Shown here one piece after another: positions 1 through 9,186 of a stretch of 64,000 nucleotides of DNA (position 1 is its first letter; every line of letters starts with the position of its first letter). This stretch comes from Faucicola sp041855445 (GTDB lineage: Bacteria; Pseudomonadota; Gammaproteobacteria; Pseudomonadales; Moraxellaceae). The position numbers and the translations under genes are program-made. The notes beneath the pieces are model-generated. The model was not told the DNA's origin. It saw only the letters and a list, made by a program, of their open reading frames with translations, and did not search any database. The DNA lies in NCBI GenBank assembly GCA_041855445.1, contig JBHAEG010000021.1, positions 28,867-92,866 of the forward strand, written 5' to 3'.

Positions 1-311
1 ATTATTTACAAAGAGCAAGGCAGGCAGGTATTACTTTGTTAAATCAAACAGTATTATTAAAAAATATTAATGATGATGCGGATATATTAGCTCAACTTAG
101 CGAAAAACTTTGGTCTGCTCAAGTGTTGCCGTATTATTTGCACGTTTTAGATAAAGTGGCAGGCTCGGCTCATTTTTATATTGAGGATAGTCAAGCGGTG
201 GCGTTGTATTGGCAGTTAATGGAAAAATGTTCAGGATATTTAGTGCCAAAATTAGTTCGAGAATTACCAAATCAGCCATTTAAAACGCCTATTAATCTGT
301 TCGCTCCATGA
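1..311 (+). CDS. epmB: EF-P beta-lysylation protein EpmB (3' end only)
   Basis: Only the C-terminal ~100 residues are in the window; the open frame runs off the left edge (codons start at position 3). EpmB is a radical-SAM lysine 2,3-aminomutase homologue that makes (R)-beta-lysine for modification of elongation factor P. The visible part carries the family's typical tail: VLPYYLHVLDKV around the PLP/substrate region, AHFYIED, and GYLVPKLVRELP near the end. The radical-SAM CxxxCxxC motif and the PLP lysine lie upstream and cannot be checked. The TTG at 36 is an internal leucine, not a start. Confidence 0.85.
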   Translation, partial: YLQRARQAGITLLNQTVLLKNINDDADILAQLSEKLWSAQVLPYYLHVLDKVAGSAHFYIEDSQAVALYWQLMEKCSGYLVPKLVRELPNQPFKTPINLFAP

Positions 312-466
312 ATTATTGAGTTTTCTTACTAAAACAAATTTCATCTACTTAATGAAACATCTTGTACATATTGTATTAGAATTCGTAACATACTTATGAT
401 ATGTTAATTGCAGATTTATTTTTTAACTTGACTTATATCATTTCAAATTGATGTTTTAGGTTTTCT

Positions 467-2239
467 ATGATTAGTGATCAGCAACTTTATCAATATTTAC
501 AAGAAGATACAATAATTCAGACAAGCCCTATCAATTTAAATTTGATTGGCAATAATGGTGAATATTTAACGACTTGGCGTTTACAGTTTGCCCAGTTATC
601 CGAAGATGATATGTATCATGAATTAAAATATATTATCAATCAATTAATGATAGCTGAAATGTCTGAGGAAAGACGTTTAGAATTAATGCAAGAAGTATTA
701 AGTGTTGGACAACATTTAGTCAGTTTATTACATGTTTCCTATTGGAATCAAGCAGGGTTTTTGAATGAAACTCAGCAACGTTCGTTAGATAAAGTATTAT
801 CTATTTGTTATTTAAGTATTATTTTTTATCATAGTGTTTGGAAACGTCTTTCAGAACAGATACAAACCAATTCAGGTAGTCAGTTTACTTTGTCGGGATT
901 ATTTCGCCGTTTTGGTAAATTTTCTGCTTCGCCAAATGATATTGTAAAACGTTGTTTACACAGTATTGTGTCATTGTTAAAACAGGCTTTGACTGAAAAA
1001 CAAATTGGTTATCGTCAAGATACGCATGTTGTTTGGCATTATTTAAATATCTATTATAACTTTGCTTATCATTGTGATTGGCATGAGTTTTCTTATCGTG
1101 ACCCAAATCCGTCAGTAAAACGCCATTTTACTATTCAATCGTTATATTTACAGTGTTTGTTGTCAGAGATTGTTAATCCTTATACTTATCGCCGTCATGA
1201 TTTGCTTGCTCTTAGTCAGATTAATGCTGAATGGATAAAATTTTTAAAAATTTCTCGTGAGCCATTAGATGCTCCATTTTTATATGTGAATTTGCAAGGT
1301 AGCGAACCGCCTCGATTGTTACATGCTAAAGTGACGTTTAATCCATTTGACCCAAATAATCAAAGTTTATTTATTAGTATTCAGCCATTAGTGCATAAAT
1401 TAACGCAACTCATTCAGGCACCGATTACTGAAAAAACCAATATGACAAAAGTTCGATTGGCAAATTTTACATTAAAAAATTTACAGCAAGTGTTAGAACC
1501 GCCAATTGAATTTGAGGATATGAATGAAGATTGTCAGGTAGTATTTGGTTTTCATCATATTCATTATTTATTATCAGGAAGAAGTAGTTTATCAAATTTA
1601 ATTCAAAGTCATTTGTTGCCTGAACGTTTGCGTCCAATTATTCACACCGAAACTAACTTTAAAAAGCCAATGAATGCCAATTTATTGGGACATTTTGGGC
1701 GTTATCGTAAGTTGATTTGGCAATTTGTGTATGATAGTGATAATACAGAAATTGGTAATAGTCGTATTGCCAGTTATAGTCCTGTTAATCAGTTTCAAAA
1801 TAATTCGATGATTGCAATTTCTTTAAAAAATAATCAAACAAAAACGGGCTGGCAATTGGGTCAAGTGCAGTCGTTAAAACAACGCCCAATGGCGGACGAA
1901 TTACAATCACACACCCAAAATTTATTAGAAGATAATTCAATTCATTGCCATTTAGATATTGAAGTGACGGTGTCTTTGGTTGGTAAAGGTATTGTGCCTT
2001 GTGGGGTGAGAATTTTAAATCATGACACCCGTTTACCTCGGTTTATGCCAGCATTAATTATTCCACATTCAGCAGAAACGGGCAAACAACAAACGACATT
2101 AATGATGGCTCGTTTTGGCTATCGTGTTGAAGATAAATTGATTATTCGGATTGATAATAAAGAAGTAAAAGTGATTTTAAATGAATTGGTATCGATGACT
2201 GATGATATTGAAGAATATACGTTTTCTCGTATTCAATAA
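467..2239 (+). CDS. Conserved hypothetical protein, 590 aa
   Basis: I do not recognise a named family with confidence. No signal peptide and no convincing membrane helix is visible, so it is probably cytosolic. The N-terminal ~130 residues look helical and amphipathic. The last ~90 residues form a beta-rich block (DIEVTVSLVGKG, LIIPHSAETG, KLIIRIDN) that could be an atypical PilZ-like or other small beta-barrel domain, but the canonical PilZ RxxxR and D/NxSxxG motifs are not evident. It lies 155 bp downstream of epmB and converges on hemH across a hairpin. The ATG at 467 is the first in frame and has no strong Shine-Dalgarno sequence. Confidence 0.75.
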   Translation: MISDQQLYQYLQEDTIIQTSPINLNLIGNNGEYLTTWRLQFAQLSEDDMYHELKYIINQLMIAEMSEERRLELMQEVLSVGQHLVSLLHVSYWNQAGFLNETQQRSLDKVLSICYLSIIFYHSVWKRLSEQIQTNSGSQFTLSGLFRRFGKFSASPNDIVKRCLHSIVSLLKQALTEKQIGYRQDTHVVWHYLNIYYNFAYHCDWHEFSYRDPNPSVKRHFTIQSLYLQCLLSEIVNPYTYRRHDLLALSQINAEWIKFLKISREPLDAPFLYVNLQGSEPPRLLHAKVTFNPFDPNNQSLFISIQPLVHKLTQLIQAPITEKTNMTKVRLANFTLKNLQQVLEPPIEFEDMNEDCQVVFGFHHIHYLLSGRSSLSNLIQSHLLPERLRPIIHTETNFKKPMNANLLGHFGRYRKLIWQFVYDSDNTEIGNSRIASYSPVNQFQNNSMIAISLKNNQTKTGWQLGQVQSLKQRPMADELQSHTQNLLEDNSIHCHLDIEVTVSLVGKGIVPCGVRILNHDTRLPRFMPALIIPHSAETGKQQTTLMMARFGYRVEDKLIIRIDNKEVKVILNELVSMTDDIEEYTFSRIQ

Positions 2240-2251
2240 AGATATAAATAA

Positions 2252-2284
2252 TAGTTAGTCTAATGATATTGATTAGGCTAACTA
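2252..2284. terminator. Hairpin between convergent genes
   Basis: TAGTTAGTCTAAT (2252-2264) pairs with ATTAGGCTAACTA (2272-2284) with one G/T position and a 7-nt loop. It sits between the stop of the 590-aa gene and the stop of hemH, where a bidirectional terminator is expected. There is no long T-run on either side, so efficiency is uncertain. Confidence 0.5.
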
Positions 2285-2299
2285 ATGTTATCTAATAAA

Positions 2300-3316
2300 T
2301 TAAGCTATCGATTGCCACGCATTAATAAAAGGTGATACTAAATTTTCTAATAAATCAATGTGTTCACTGTCAGCATTTAAAGCAGGAATATAATGATAAC
2401 TTTGACCACCTGCTTGTAAAAAGTTTTCTCGATTTTCTACGGCTAACTCTTCTAAAGTTTCTAAACAATCCGCCGAAAAGGCAGGACTTAACACTTGAAC
2501 AGATTTAATGCCTTGTTTTGCCCAACAGATTAAAGTTTCATCAGTATAAGGTTTTACCCACTCTTGCTTGCCAAATCGAGATTGAAAACTACAAATCCAT
2601 TCATCGTCATGTAATCCTAAGTGCGTTGCGACTAATTTTGCAGTATGACGACAACGCTCAGCGTATGGGTCGCCTTTATCAGCGTATGGGCGGGGGATAC
2701 CATGAAAACTAAACATTAGTTTTTCGGGGCGACCATATTGTGCTTGAAATTCACGAATTTTATTTGCCAATGCTTGAATATATAATTCATGAGAAAAATA
2801 GTCTTTAATAAAATTAATACTTGGTAAGTTTCGTTGTTGCATTCCCCATTTGGCTACGACATCAAAAACTGCACCTGTGGTTGTGGCGGAATATTGTGGA
2901 TATAGTGGTAAAATAATGAATGTTTCAACACCATCATTATTTAATTTATTTAATATATTAATCAATGATGGATTTCCATATGTCATGCCTGAATGAACGC
3001 TAACTTTGCCTTGTAATCCTTGAAAATTCAGTCGTGATTGTAAAGCCTCTACTTGTTCAAATGTAATTTGTCGAATGGGAGAGTCATCTTGCCAAATACT
3101 TTGATAAGCATGGGCAACTCGTTTTGGGCGAGTGGTCAAAACAAATAGATTAAGAATGATAGCCCAAATGAATTTAGGAATTTCAATAACTCGAGGGTCA
3201 GATAAAAATTGGCGAAGATATTGGCGAACGGCGGTAGATGTTGGAGCGTCAGGCGTGCCAAGATTGACCAGAATAATTGCAATATGAGAGTTTTTTGGCA
3301 TAGACATTGTTATCAT
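2300..3316 (-). CDS. hemH: Ferrochelatase
   Basis: Inserts Fe2+ into protoporphyrin IX, the last step of protoheme synthesis, in the cytosol or peripherally on the membrane. Family hallmarks are VNLGTPDAPT near the N-terminus, SFHGIPRPYADKGDPY with the catalytic histidine, and the C-terminal CLETLEEL segment; length (~338 aa) is normal. Several starts are possible: TTG 3319, ATG 3316, ATG 3307 and ATG 3301. ATG 3301 gives the N-terminus closest to E. coli HemH. None has a clear Shine-Dalgarno sequence. A Fur-like box lies ~35 bp upstream. The gene stands alone, convergent with the 590-aa gene. Confidence 0.96.
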   Translation of the reverse strand: MITMSMPKNSHIAIILVNLGTPDAPTSTAVRQYLRQFLSDPRVIEIPKFIWAIILNLFVLTTRPKRVAHAYQSIWQDDSPIRQITFEQVEALQSRLNFQGLQGKVSVHSGMTYGNPSLINILNKLNNDGVETFIILPLYPQYSATTTGAVFDVVAKWGMQQRNLPSINFIKDYFSHELYIQALANKIREFQAQYGRPEKLMFSFHGIPRPYADKGDPYAERCRHTAKLVATHLGLHDDEWICSFQSRFGKQEWVKPYTDETLICWAKQGIKSVQVLSPAFSADCLETLEELAVENRENFLQAGGQSYHYIPALNADSEHIDLLENLVSPFINAWQSIA

Positions 3317-3349
3317 CAAACATTTTCAAAATAAAACTGTCAGTTTAGA

Positions 3350-3364
3350 TGATAATGGTTATCA
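3350..3364 (-). promoter_or_regulatory. Fur-box-like palindrome upstream of hemH
   Basis: Read on the minus strand the site is TGATAACCATTATCA. This matches the 7-1-7 Fur consensus TGATAATnATTATCA at all but one palindrome position. It lies ~35 bp upstream of the hemH start region, a position compatible with overlapping a promoter. Iron-responsive control of heme synthesis is plausible but inferred. Confidence 0.6.
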
Positions 3365-3382
3365 AGACAAGCAATTCACCAT

Positions 3383-3414
3383 ACCAGTATTTAACATTTT
3401 TGCTAAATACTGGT
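3383..3414. repeat. Inverted repeat between hemH and glyA
   Basis: ACCAGTATTTA (3383-3393) and TAAATACTGGT (3404-3414) are perfect 11-bp arms with a 10-nt loop. It lies 26 bp past the glyA stop, so it may end the glyA transcript. The T-run (TTTT) is on the plus-strand side, which is the wrong side for a classic minus-strand intrinsic terminator. Confidence 0.5.
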
Positions 3415-3439
3415 TTTAACTAAAAAATCTTAGTAAGTG

Positions 3440-4699
3440 TTATAGATTTTTTTCGTAAACTGGGAATTTGGCACAGATAGTTTTAACTTTTTCACGCACT
3501 TCACGAATGACGTTTTCATCGCCTCGACTGTCTAATACATCACAAATCCAGCCTGCTAATTCTTTAACTTCTGCTTCTTTAAAGCCACGAGTTGTAACGG
3601 CAGGTGTACCAATACGAATGCCTGAAGTCACAAATGGCGATTTTGGGTCATTTGGTACGGCATTTTTATTAACTGTGATATAAGCATCACCTAGCCATTT
3701 ATCAGCTTCTTTACCTGTTAGACCTTGTTTGATTAAGCTAATAAGCATTAAATGATTTTCTGTGCCACCTGATACAATGTCATAGCCACGAGAGATAATC
3801 ACTTCTGCCATTGCTTTGGCATTTTTGACGACTTGTTGTTGATATACTTTAAAATCATCGCTTAAAGCTTCTTTAAAACAAATAGCTTTACCAGCGATTG
3901 CGTGCATTAATGGTCCGCCTTGGTTACCAGGAAATACAGCGGAGTTAAGTTTTTTCTCAATATCTGGATTGGCTTTGGCTAAGATTAATCCTGAACGTGG
4001 ACCTCGTAAAGTTTTGTGGGTTGTCGTTGTGGTGACATCGGCAATTTGCACAGGGTTTGGATAGACACCAGCTGCGACTAGCCCTGCAACATGTGCCATA
4101 TCAACCATGAAATAGGCACCAACGCTATCAGCGATATCACGGAAACGTTGCCAATCTACGATTTGGCTATAGGCAGAAAAACCTGCAATAATCATTTTTG
4201 GTTGATGTTCTTTGGCTAAACGTTCAACTTCATCATAATCAATAATACCAGTTTCTTTATTTAGTCCGTATTGAACAGCTTTGTAATTAATGCCAGAAAA
4301 ATTGACATGAGCACCATGGGTCAAATGCCCACCATCAGCAAGGCTCATGCCTAACACAGTATCGCCAGCTTGTAATAATGCCAAAAATACTGCACTATTT
4401 GCCTGACTGCCTGCATGAGGCTGTACATTGGCATAATCTGCACCAAATAATTGTTTAGCACGGTCAATTGCTAACTGTTCCACCACATCAACAAATTCAC
4501 AACCGCCATAATAACGCTTATTTGGGTAGCCTTCGGCATATTTATTGGTTAAATCTGAACCTTGAGCTTCCATAACAGCAGGGGAACAGTAGTTCTCTGA
4601 AGCGATTAATTCAATATGGCTTTCTTGACGGGCAGATTCATTGTCCATTGCTTTGGCAAGCTCTGGGTCATATTGATGAATGGATAGATTTTTAAACAT
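3440..4699 (-). CDS. glyA: Serine hydroxymethyltransferase
   Basis: PLP enzyme interconverting serine and glycine while loading one-carbon units on tetrahydrofolate. The 419-aa length equals that of the E. coli enzyme. The PLP-binding lysine is K229 in TTTTTHK229TLRGPRSG. EGYPNKRYYGG and the MVDMAHVAGL aspartate region are intact. ATG 4699 is preceded on the minus strand by AGGA with 8-nt spacing. The leader contains a short hairpin (AACTAAC/GTTAGTT, 4716-4745). Monocistronic on present evidence. Confidence 0.98.
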   Translation of the reverse strand: MFKNLSIHQYDPELAKAMDNESARQESHIELIASENYCSPAVMEAQGSDLTNKYAEGYPNKRYYGGCEFVDVVEQLAIDRAKQLFGADYANVQPHAGSQANSAVFLALLQAGDTVLGMSLADGGHLTHGAHVNFSGINYKAVQYGLNKETGIIDYDEVERLAKEHQPKMIIAGFSAYSQIVDWQRFRDIADSVGAYFMVDMAHVAGLVAAGVYPNPVQIADVTTTTTHKTLRGPRSGLILAKANPDIEKKLNSAVFPGNQGGPLMHAIAGKAICFKEALSDDFKVYQQQVVKNAKAMAEVIISRGYDIVSGGTENHLMLISLIKQGLTGKEADKWLGDAYITVNKNAVPNDPKSPFVTSGIRIGTPAVTTRGFKEAEVKELAGWICDVLDSRGDENVIREVREKVKTICAKFPVYEKNL

Positions 4700-4951
4700 G
4701 GGCTTTCCTATGAAAAACTAACTGAAAACTTTCAAGTGGTTAGTTTAGCATGGAATGCAGATAATTTTAACCAAAGAAAAATAATGCTAAGATGAATTTT
4801 AATATGTTTGATTAACAATTTGCATAAATTTATTTATTATATACAATATAATGATTATTTTTATCATTTTTTTAGATAATTTGGAATATTTATGATTAAA
4901 AATTAATGATTAACAACAAAACCAAACCAAAACAAAACCATAAACAAAGTG

Positions 4952-4960
4952 TGTTAAAAT
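4952..4960 (+). promoter_or_regulatory. Extended -10 promoter element of queF
   Basis: TGT-TAAAAT is an extended -10 (TGn followed by a near-consensus hexamer) 30 bp before the queF ATG at 4990. Transcription would start near 4967, which makes the longer in-frame start at 4906 unlikely. No preQ1 riboswitch could be recognised in the ~290 bp glyA-queF gap. Confidence 0.5.
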
Positions 4961-4989
4961 TCTCTCAATTCATTATCTTAGGTAACGTT

Positions 4990-5829
4990 ATGAGTCTTCA
5001 TGGCATTTTAGGGCAAACAACCAGTTATCCCAAAACCTATAGCCCACAAATTTTATATCCAATTTCACGACAATTGGGACGTAGTCAGCTTGCCTTACCT
5101 GAACATCAGCTAAGTTTAGGGGTTGATTGGTGGCAAGCTTTTGAAATTTCTTGGTTAAATCTGCAAGGTGTGTCACAAGTAGCAATGGCTCGTTTGACAA
5201 TACCTGCACACTCACCATTTATTATTGAGTCAAAATCATTAAAGCTTTATTTAAATAGTTTAAATTTTACTGAATTTTATCATTCACAAGATTTAATAAA
5301 AACCATTGAGAAAGATTTATCTGATTGTTTACAAACCCAAGTTGGCGTTGAAATTTTTTCTGTTACTGATGCTCAGTCCCTGCCTTTACAAAACGTTGAG
5401 GGTGAATATCTGGACAATGTTTTAGAAAATAGTAAACAAAAGATTGCTTTAACAACAGATGTAGACAATCAGTTTTTACAGCTTGATATGAGCAATCATC
5501 AAGTAAAATTGCAAACTTATTATTCACATTTATTACGTTCTAATTGTCCAGTAACTAATCAACCAGATTGGGCAACATTACAAATTCAAATAGATTGTCC
5601 ATTGTTAGATAAATTAGGGTTACTTCAATATATCTTAAGTTTTCGTCAGCATAATGGTTTTCATGAACAATGTGTTGAGCAAATTTTTAATGATTTAATA
5701 TTAGCATTTTCACCAAATCGTTTAATGGTTCGGGCTTGGTATACACGGCGAGGCGGTATCGATATTAATCCTTGTCGAGTCAGTGATTTAGCATTATTGC
5801 CATCACCAAGCCGAGTTAATCGACAATAG
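4990..5829 (+). CDS. queF: NADPH-dependent 7-cyano-7-deazaguanine reductase (long form)
   Basis: Reduces preQ0 nitrile to preQ1 for queuosine in tRNA. It is the long, E. coli-type QueF (279 aa against 282). The NADPH-binding motif ESKSLKLYLNS begins at residue 80. The catalytic cysteine is C186 in RSNCPVTNQPDW, with the acid/base aspartate at D193. C-terminal FRQHNGFHEQCVE and YTRRGGIDINP are conserved. The frame is open back to 4906, but the extra 28 residues are not family-like and the promoter lies inside them, so I use ATG 4990. Confidence 0.96.
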   Translation: MSLHGILGQTTSYPKTYSPQILYPISRQLGRSQLALPEHQLSLGVDWWQAFEISWLNLQGVSQVAMARLTIPAHSPFIIESKSLKLYLNSLNFTEFYHSQDLIKTIEKDLSDCLQTQVGVEIFSVTDAQSLPLQNVEGEYLDNVLENSKQKIALTTDVDNQFLQLDMSNHQVKLQTYYSHLLRSNCPVTNQPDWATLQIQIDCPLLDKLGLLQYILSFRQHNGFHEQCVEQIFNDLILAFSPNRLMVRAWYTRRGGIDINPCRVSDLALLPSPSRVNRQ

Positions 5830-5859
5830 TTTTTATTTGGTTATTTTAAAGGTATTTTT

Positions 5860-6924
5860 ATGAGTTATTTAAATAATATTCAGCATCGTATTGGTGGGTT
5901 AATGCTTGATGTTGCAGGCACAGAATTGACCCATGATGATGAACAATTACTTGCCCAGTCTGAAGTTGGTGGCGTAATTTTATTTGCTAGAAATGTGGCA
6001 ACACCAAATCAAGTGCGAGAATTAACCGATAGTATTCGGACAATTAATCCGCAATTATTAATTGCGGTTGATCAAGAGGGCGGGCGAGTCGCTCGTTTGC
6101 GTCAAGGATTTTCGCCGTTACCTGCCATGGGGCGATTGGGTGATGTGTTTGATAATCAGCCAGAATTAGCGACAGATTTGGCGTTTGCTTGTGGTTATTT
6201 GATGGCGACAGAAGTTTTAGCAGTGGGCATTGATTTTAGTTTTGCACCTGTGTTAGATGTCAATGGCATTAGTCAAGTGATTGGCGATAGGGCATTTCAT
6301 CAACAACCATCAGTGATTATTAGTTTATCATCAGCGTTTATGCGAGGTATGAAACAGGCAGGCATGGCAACAACGGGGAAACATTTTCCAGGACATGGGT
6401 CGGTCGCCCCTGATTCGCATATTGCTGATGCCGTTGATGATAGAGATTTTGACACGATTTTTAACTATGATATGCAACCGTTTATTAAAAATTTATCCTT
6501 ACTTGATGCGTTAATGCCAGCTCATGTCATTTTTAGTCAAGTTGATGATAAGCCAGCAGGTTTTTCTAAAATTTGGCTACAGGATATTATTCGTCAAAAG
6601 TTAGGATTTAATGGGGTATTATTTTCTGATGATTTATCAATGCAAGCGGCTCATGTCGCAGGTGATGCAGGTAAACGTATTGAGTTTGCATTATCGGCGG
6701 GCTGTGATATGGGATTAGTGTGTAATGATAGAAATTCAGCATTGATAGCATTGAATTTTTTACAAAATCACCCTGAGTTAATGTCGTTAGATAGTCAATC
6801 TCGTCTAATAAATATGAAAGGTAATATTAAACAATGGCAAGGCTCACTCACAGACAGTTGTGCTAATGTGCCAGATTGGGCAACCAGTTTAGAAAAAGTA
6901 CAAAATCAATTTTTTCACTGTTAA
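5860..6924 (+). CDS. nagZ: Beta-N-acetylhexosaminidase (peptidoglycan recycling)
   Basis: GH3-family cytosolic enzyme that removes GlcNAc from GlcNAc-anhydroMurNAc (peptides) during cell-wall recycling. The family motif KHFPGHG is at residues 174-180, followed by the flexible catalytic-loop histidine (PDSH). The nucleophile aspartate is in FSDDLSMQ near residue 260. DQEGGRVARL is the substrate-binding arginine loop. Length 354 aa fits the single-domain NagZ type. It starts 30 bp after queF, so the two may be cotranscribed; prlC follows closely. Confidence 0.97.
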   Translation: MSYLNNIQHRIGGLMLDVAGTELTHDDEQLLAQSEVGGVILFARNVATPNQVRELTDSIRTINPQLLIAVDQEGGRVARLRQGFSPLPAMGRLGDVFDNQPELATDLAFACGYLMATEVLAVGIDFSFAPVLDVNGISQVIGDRAFHQQPSVIISLSSAFMRGMKQAGMATTGKHFPGHGSVAPDSHIADAVDDRDFDTIFNYDMQPFIKNLSLLDALMPAHVIFSQVDDKPAGFSKIWLQDIIRQKLGFNGVLFSDDLSMQAAHVAGDAGKRIEFALSAGCDMGLVCNDRNSALIALNFLQNHPELMSLDSQSRLINMKGNIKQWQGSLTDSCANVPDWATSLEKVQNQFFHC

Positions 6925-6956
6925 TTTTTTTTAAGATGTTTTTTAGGAATGATGTC

Positions 6957-9098
6957 ATGCCATTATCAAATCAACAATCTTTACATAAATTACATTTAGT
7001 TGAGTTTCATCAACTTGCGATTGAACGTTTAAAAACCACTTTTGATGATGCTCTTGCAAATGGGCAAGCATTTTTAGATATGCTAAACGATGAACCATCT
7101 GTAAAAACTAGTCAGCAGGCAATTAATGATATTATTGCTTTTGACCATGTTAATCAATCGTTAGATAGAGCTTGGGGCTTATTGTCTCATCTAAACAGTG
7201 TTAATAGTACCGAAAATATTCGAGAATTACATCATCAATTATTGCCATTATTGTCAGCATATGGCACTCAAGTTGGGCAACACCCGATTTTATTTAGTCG
7301 TTATCAGCAAGTTGTTCAGGATAAAGAATTTTTTGATAAACTCGAACCTGCCCGCCAGCGTGCCTTAACTTTAGCATTACAAAGTTTTGAACTGTCAGGC
7401 ATTGCCTTAGCTGATGACAAAAAACAACAATTTGCCCAATTGGTTAGCGAGTTGGCAAGCTTATCAGCAAAATTTTCTGATAACGTATTAGATGCTACAC
7501 AAAGTTATTTTTTACCATTAACTGAACAACAGTTATCAGGATTACCAGAAACGGCTTTAGCAATGTTGGCAGAAGCGGGTAAACATTATCAAGATAAACT
7601 GGAAAAATCAAACATGGATAACACATTGCCAACACCATATGTGGCAACGTTAGACATTCCTGTTTATCTTGCGATAATGACATATGCCGAAGACCGTAAC
7701 TTGCGTGAAACCTTATATCGTGCCTATGTGACGAGGGCATCAGAATGTAGCGAACAGCCACAATTTAATAATGCTGATATTATGGCAAATATTTTATATA
7801 AACGCCAACAAAAGGCAGAATTATTAAGTTTTGCTAATTTTGCTGAATTATCTTTAGCCACTAAAATGGCAGATAATGTCGCAACGGTTGAGAAGTTTTT
7901 ACGCAATTTGGCAGAAAAAGCCCGTCCTTTTGCCAAACAGGATTTACGTCAATTACAAACCGAAGGTTTGGCATTTGATATAGATGAGATTAAACCTTGG
8001 GATACAGCGTTTTTAGCAGAAAAAGTGAAACAGCGTAAATTTAGTTTATCACAAGAGGAAATTCGTCCATATTTTCCACTGCCAAAAGTGATTGAAGGTT
8101 TATTTTCAATTGTTCAGCGTTTATATGGGGTAAAAGTGGTCGATTGTACTCAAAAAACTCAACGCTGGCATGAAGATGTTCATTTTTATCAGATATTTAA
8201 TGAAGATAATCAGTTAATCGGTGGTTTTTATTTTGATTTATATGCTCGTCAAGGTAAACGAGGCGGTGCTTGGATGAGTGGCTTTCAGGCACGTTATCAT
8301 CATGCTCCAAGTGGTCATGAACAGTTACCTGTCTGTTTTATGGTGGCAAATTTTAGTCCAGCTTTAAATGGTAAACCAAGTTTATTGACGCATGATGAAG
8401 TGCTAACATTATTTCATGAATTTGGTCATGGATTACATCATTTATTAACAGAAATTAATATTAGTGATGTGGCTGGTGTAAATGGGGTAGAATGGGACGC
8501 CGTTGAATTACCTAGTCAATTTATGGAAAACTGGGCATGGCACGCTGAAGGCATTGCATTAATCAGTTCACATGTAGAAACAGGAAAAAGTTTGCCCAAT
8601 GATAAATTACAAGCCTTATTAAATGCAAAAAATTTTCAAAATGGTATGCAGACATTACGTCAAATAGAATTTGCCTTGTTTGATTTATTGTTGCACGCCA
8701 AAGTTCCTGCCCCAGATTATCAAGGTATTTTACAATTATTAGACCAAGTACGAGCCGACATCGCTATTTTACCAAGTACCGATTATAATCGTTTTGCCAA
8801 TGGTTTTAGTCATATTTTTGCAGGTGGATATGCAGCTGGTTATTATTCATATAAATGGGCAGAGTTGTTGTCAGCCGATGCGTTTAGTAAATTTGAAGAA
8901 GAAGGTATTTTTAATCCCGAAACAGGTCGGACATTTCGTGAACAAATTTTAGCCAAAGGCGGTAGCCAACCTGCCAAAGTAAGTTTTGAAGCGTTTCGAG
9001 GTCGTGAAGCCAATATTGATGCGTTATTACGTCATAGCGGTTTTTATAAAGAATTGTTAAGCGATGATAGCGATAATCAAAATACCCAATCATGGTAA
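6957..9098 (+). CDS. prlC: Oligopeptidase A (M3 family)
   Basis: Cytosolic zinc metallopeptidase that degrades peptides, including cleaved signal peptides. HEFGH zinc motif at residues 487-491, followed by the downstream glutamate region (ELPSQFMENW). The 713-aa product is slightly longer than the E. coli 680 aa. The frame extends upstream into nagZ (6876), but ATG 6957 has an AGGA sequence 8 nt upstream and a family-like N-terminus, so it is preferred. Together with the downstream yheV-like gene this resembles the prlC neighbourhood in other gammaproteobacteria. Confidence 0.96.
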   Translation: MPLSNQQSLHKLHLVEFHQLAIERLKTTFDDALANGQAFLDMLNDEPSVKTSQQAINDIIAFDHVNQSLDRAWGLLSHLNSVNSTENIRELHHQLLPLLSAYGTQVGQHPILFSRYQQVVQDKEFFDKLEPARQRALTLALQSFELSGIALADDKKQQFAQLVSELASLSAKFSDNVLDATQSYFLPLTEQQLSGLPETALAMLAEAGKHYQDKLEKSNMDNTLPTPYVATLDIPVYLAIMTYAEDRNLRETLYRAYVTRASECSEQPQFNNADIMANILYKRQQKAELLSFANFAELSLATKMADNVATVEKFLRNLAEKARPFAKQDLRQLQTEGLAFDIDEIKPWDTAFLAEKVKQRKFSLSQEEIRPYFPLPKVIEGLFSIVQRLYGVKVVDCTQKTQRWHEDVHFYQIFNEDNQLIGGFYFDLYARQGKRGGAWMSGFQARYHHAPSGHEQLPVCFMVANFSPALNGKPSLLTHDEVLTLFHEFGHGLHHLLTEINISDVAGVNGVEWDAVELPSQFMENWAWHAEGIALISSHVETGKSLPNDKLQALLNAKNFQNGMQTLRQIEFALFDLLLHAKVPAPDYQGILQLLDQVRADIAILPSTDYNRFANGFSHIFAGGYAAGYYSYKWAELLSADAFSKFEEEGIFNPETGRTFREQILAKGGSQPAKVSFEAFRGREANIDALLRHSGFYKELLSDDSDNQNTQSW

Positions 9099-9119
9099 AA
9101 CTTTTAACATAATACAACT

Positions 9120-9148
9120 TTGTAAGCTAAGATTAGCTTAGCTTACAA
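9120..9148. terminator. Perfect 12-bp hairpin after prlC
   Basis: TTGTAAGCTAAG (9120-9131) and CTTAGCTTACAA (9137-9148) form a perfect stem with a 5-nt loop, 21 bp after the prlC stop and 38 bp before the next gene. There is no T-run, so it may be an mRNA-stability hairpin rather than a terminator. Confidence 0.5.
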
Positions 9149-9186
9149 AATCATTAGTTAATATACAATAATAGGAATGAATTATT

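Noticed and set aside
4906..4989. N-terminal extension of queF by 28 residues
   Set aside because: Not family-like, and the likely promoter element lies inside it; ATG 4990 gives the normal QueF length.
4700..4989. preQ1 riboswitch upstream of queF
   Set aside because: I searched the leader for the preQ1-I hairpin and its A-rich tail and found no convincing match; the inferred leader is only ~23 nt.
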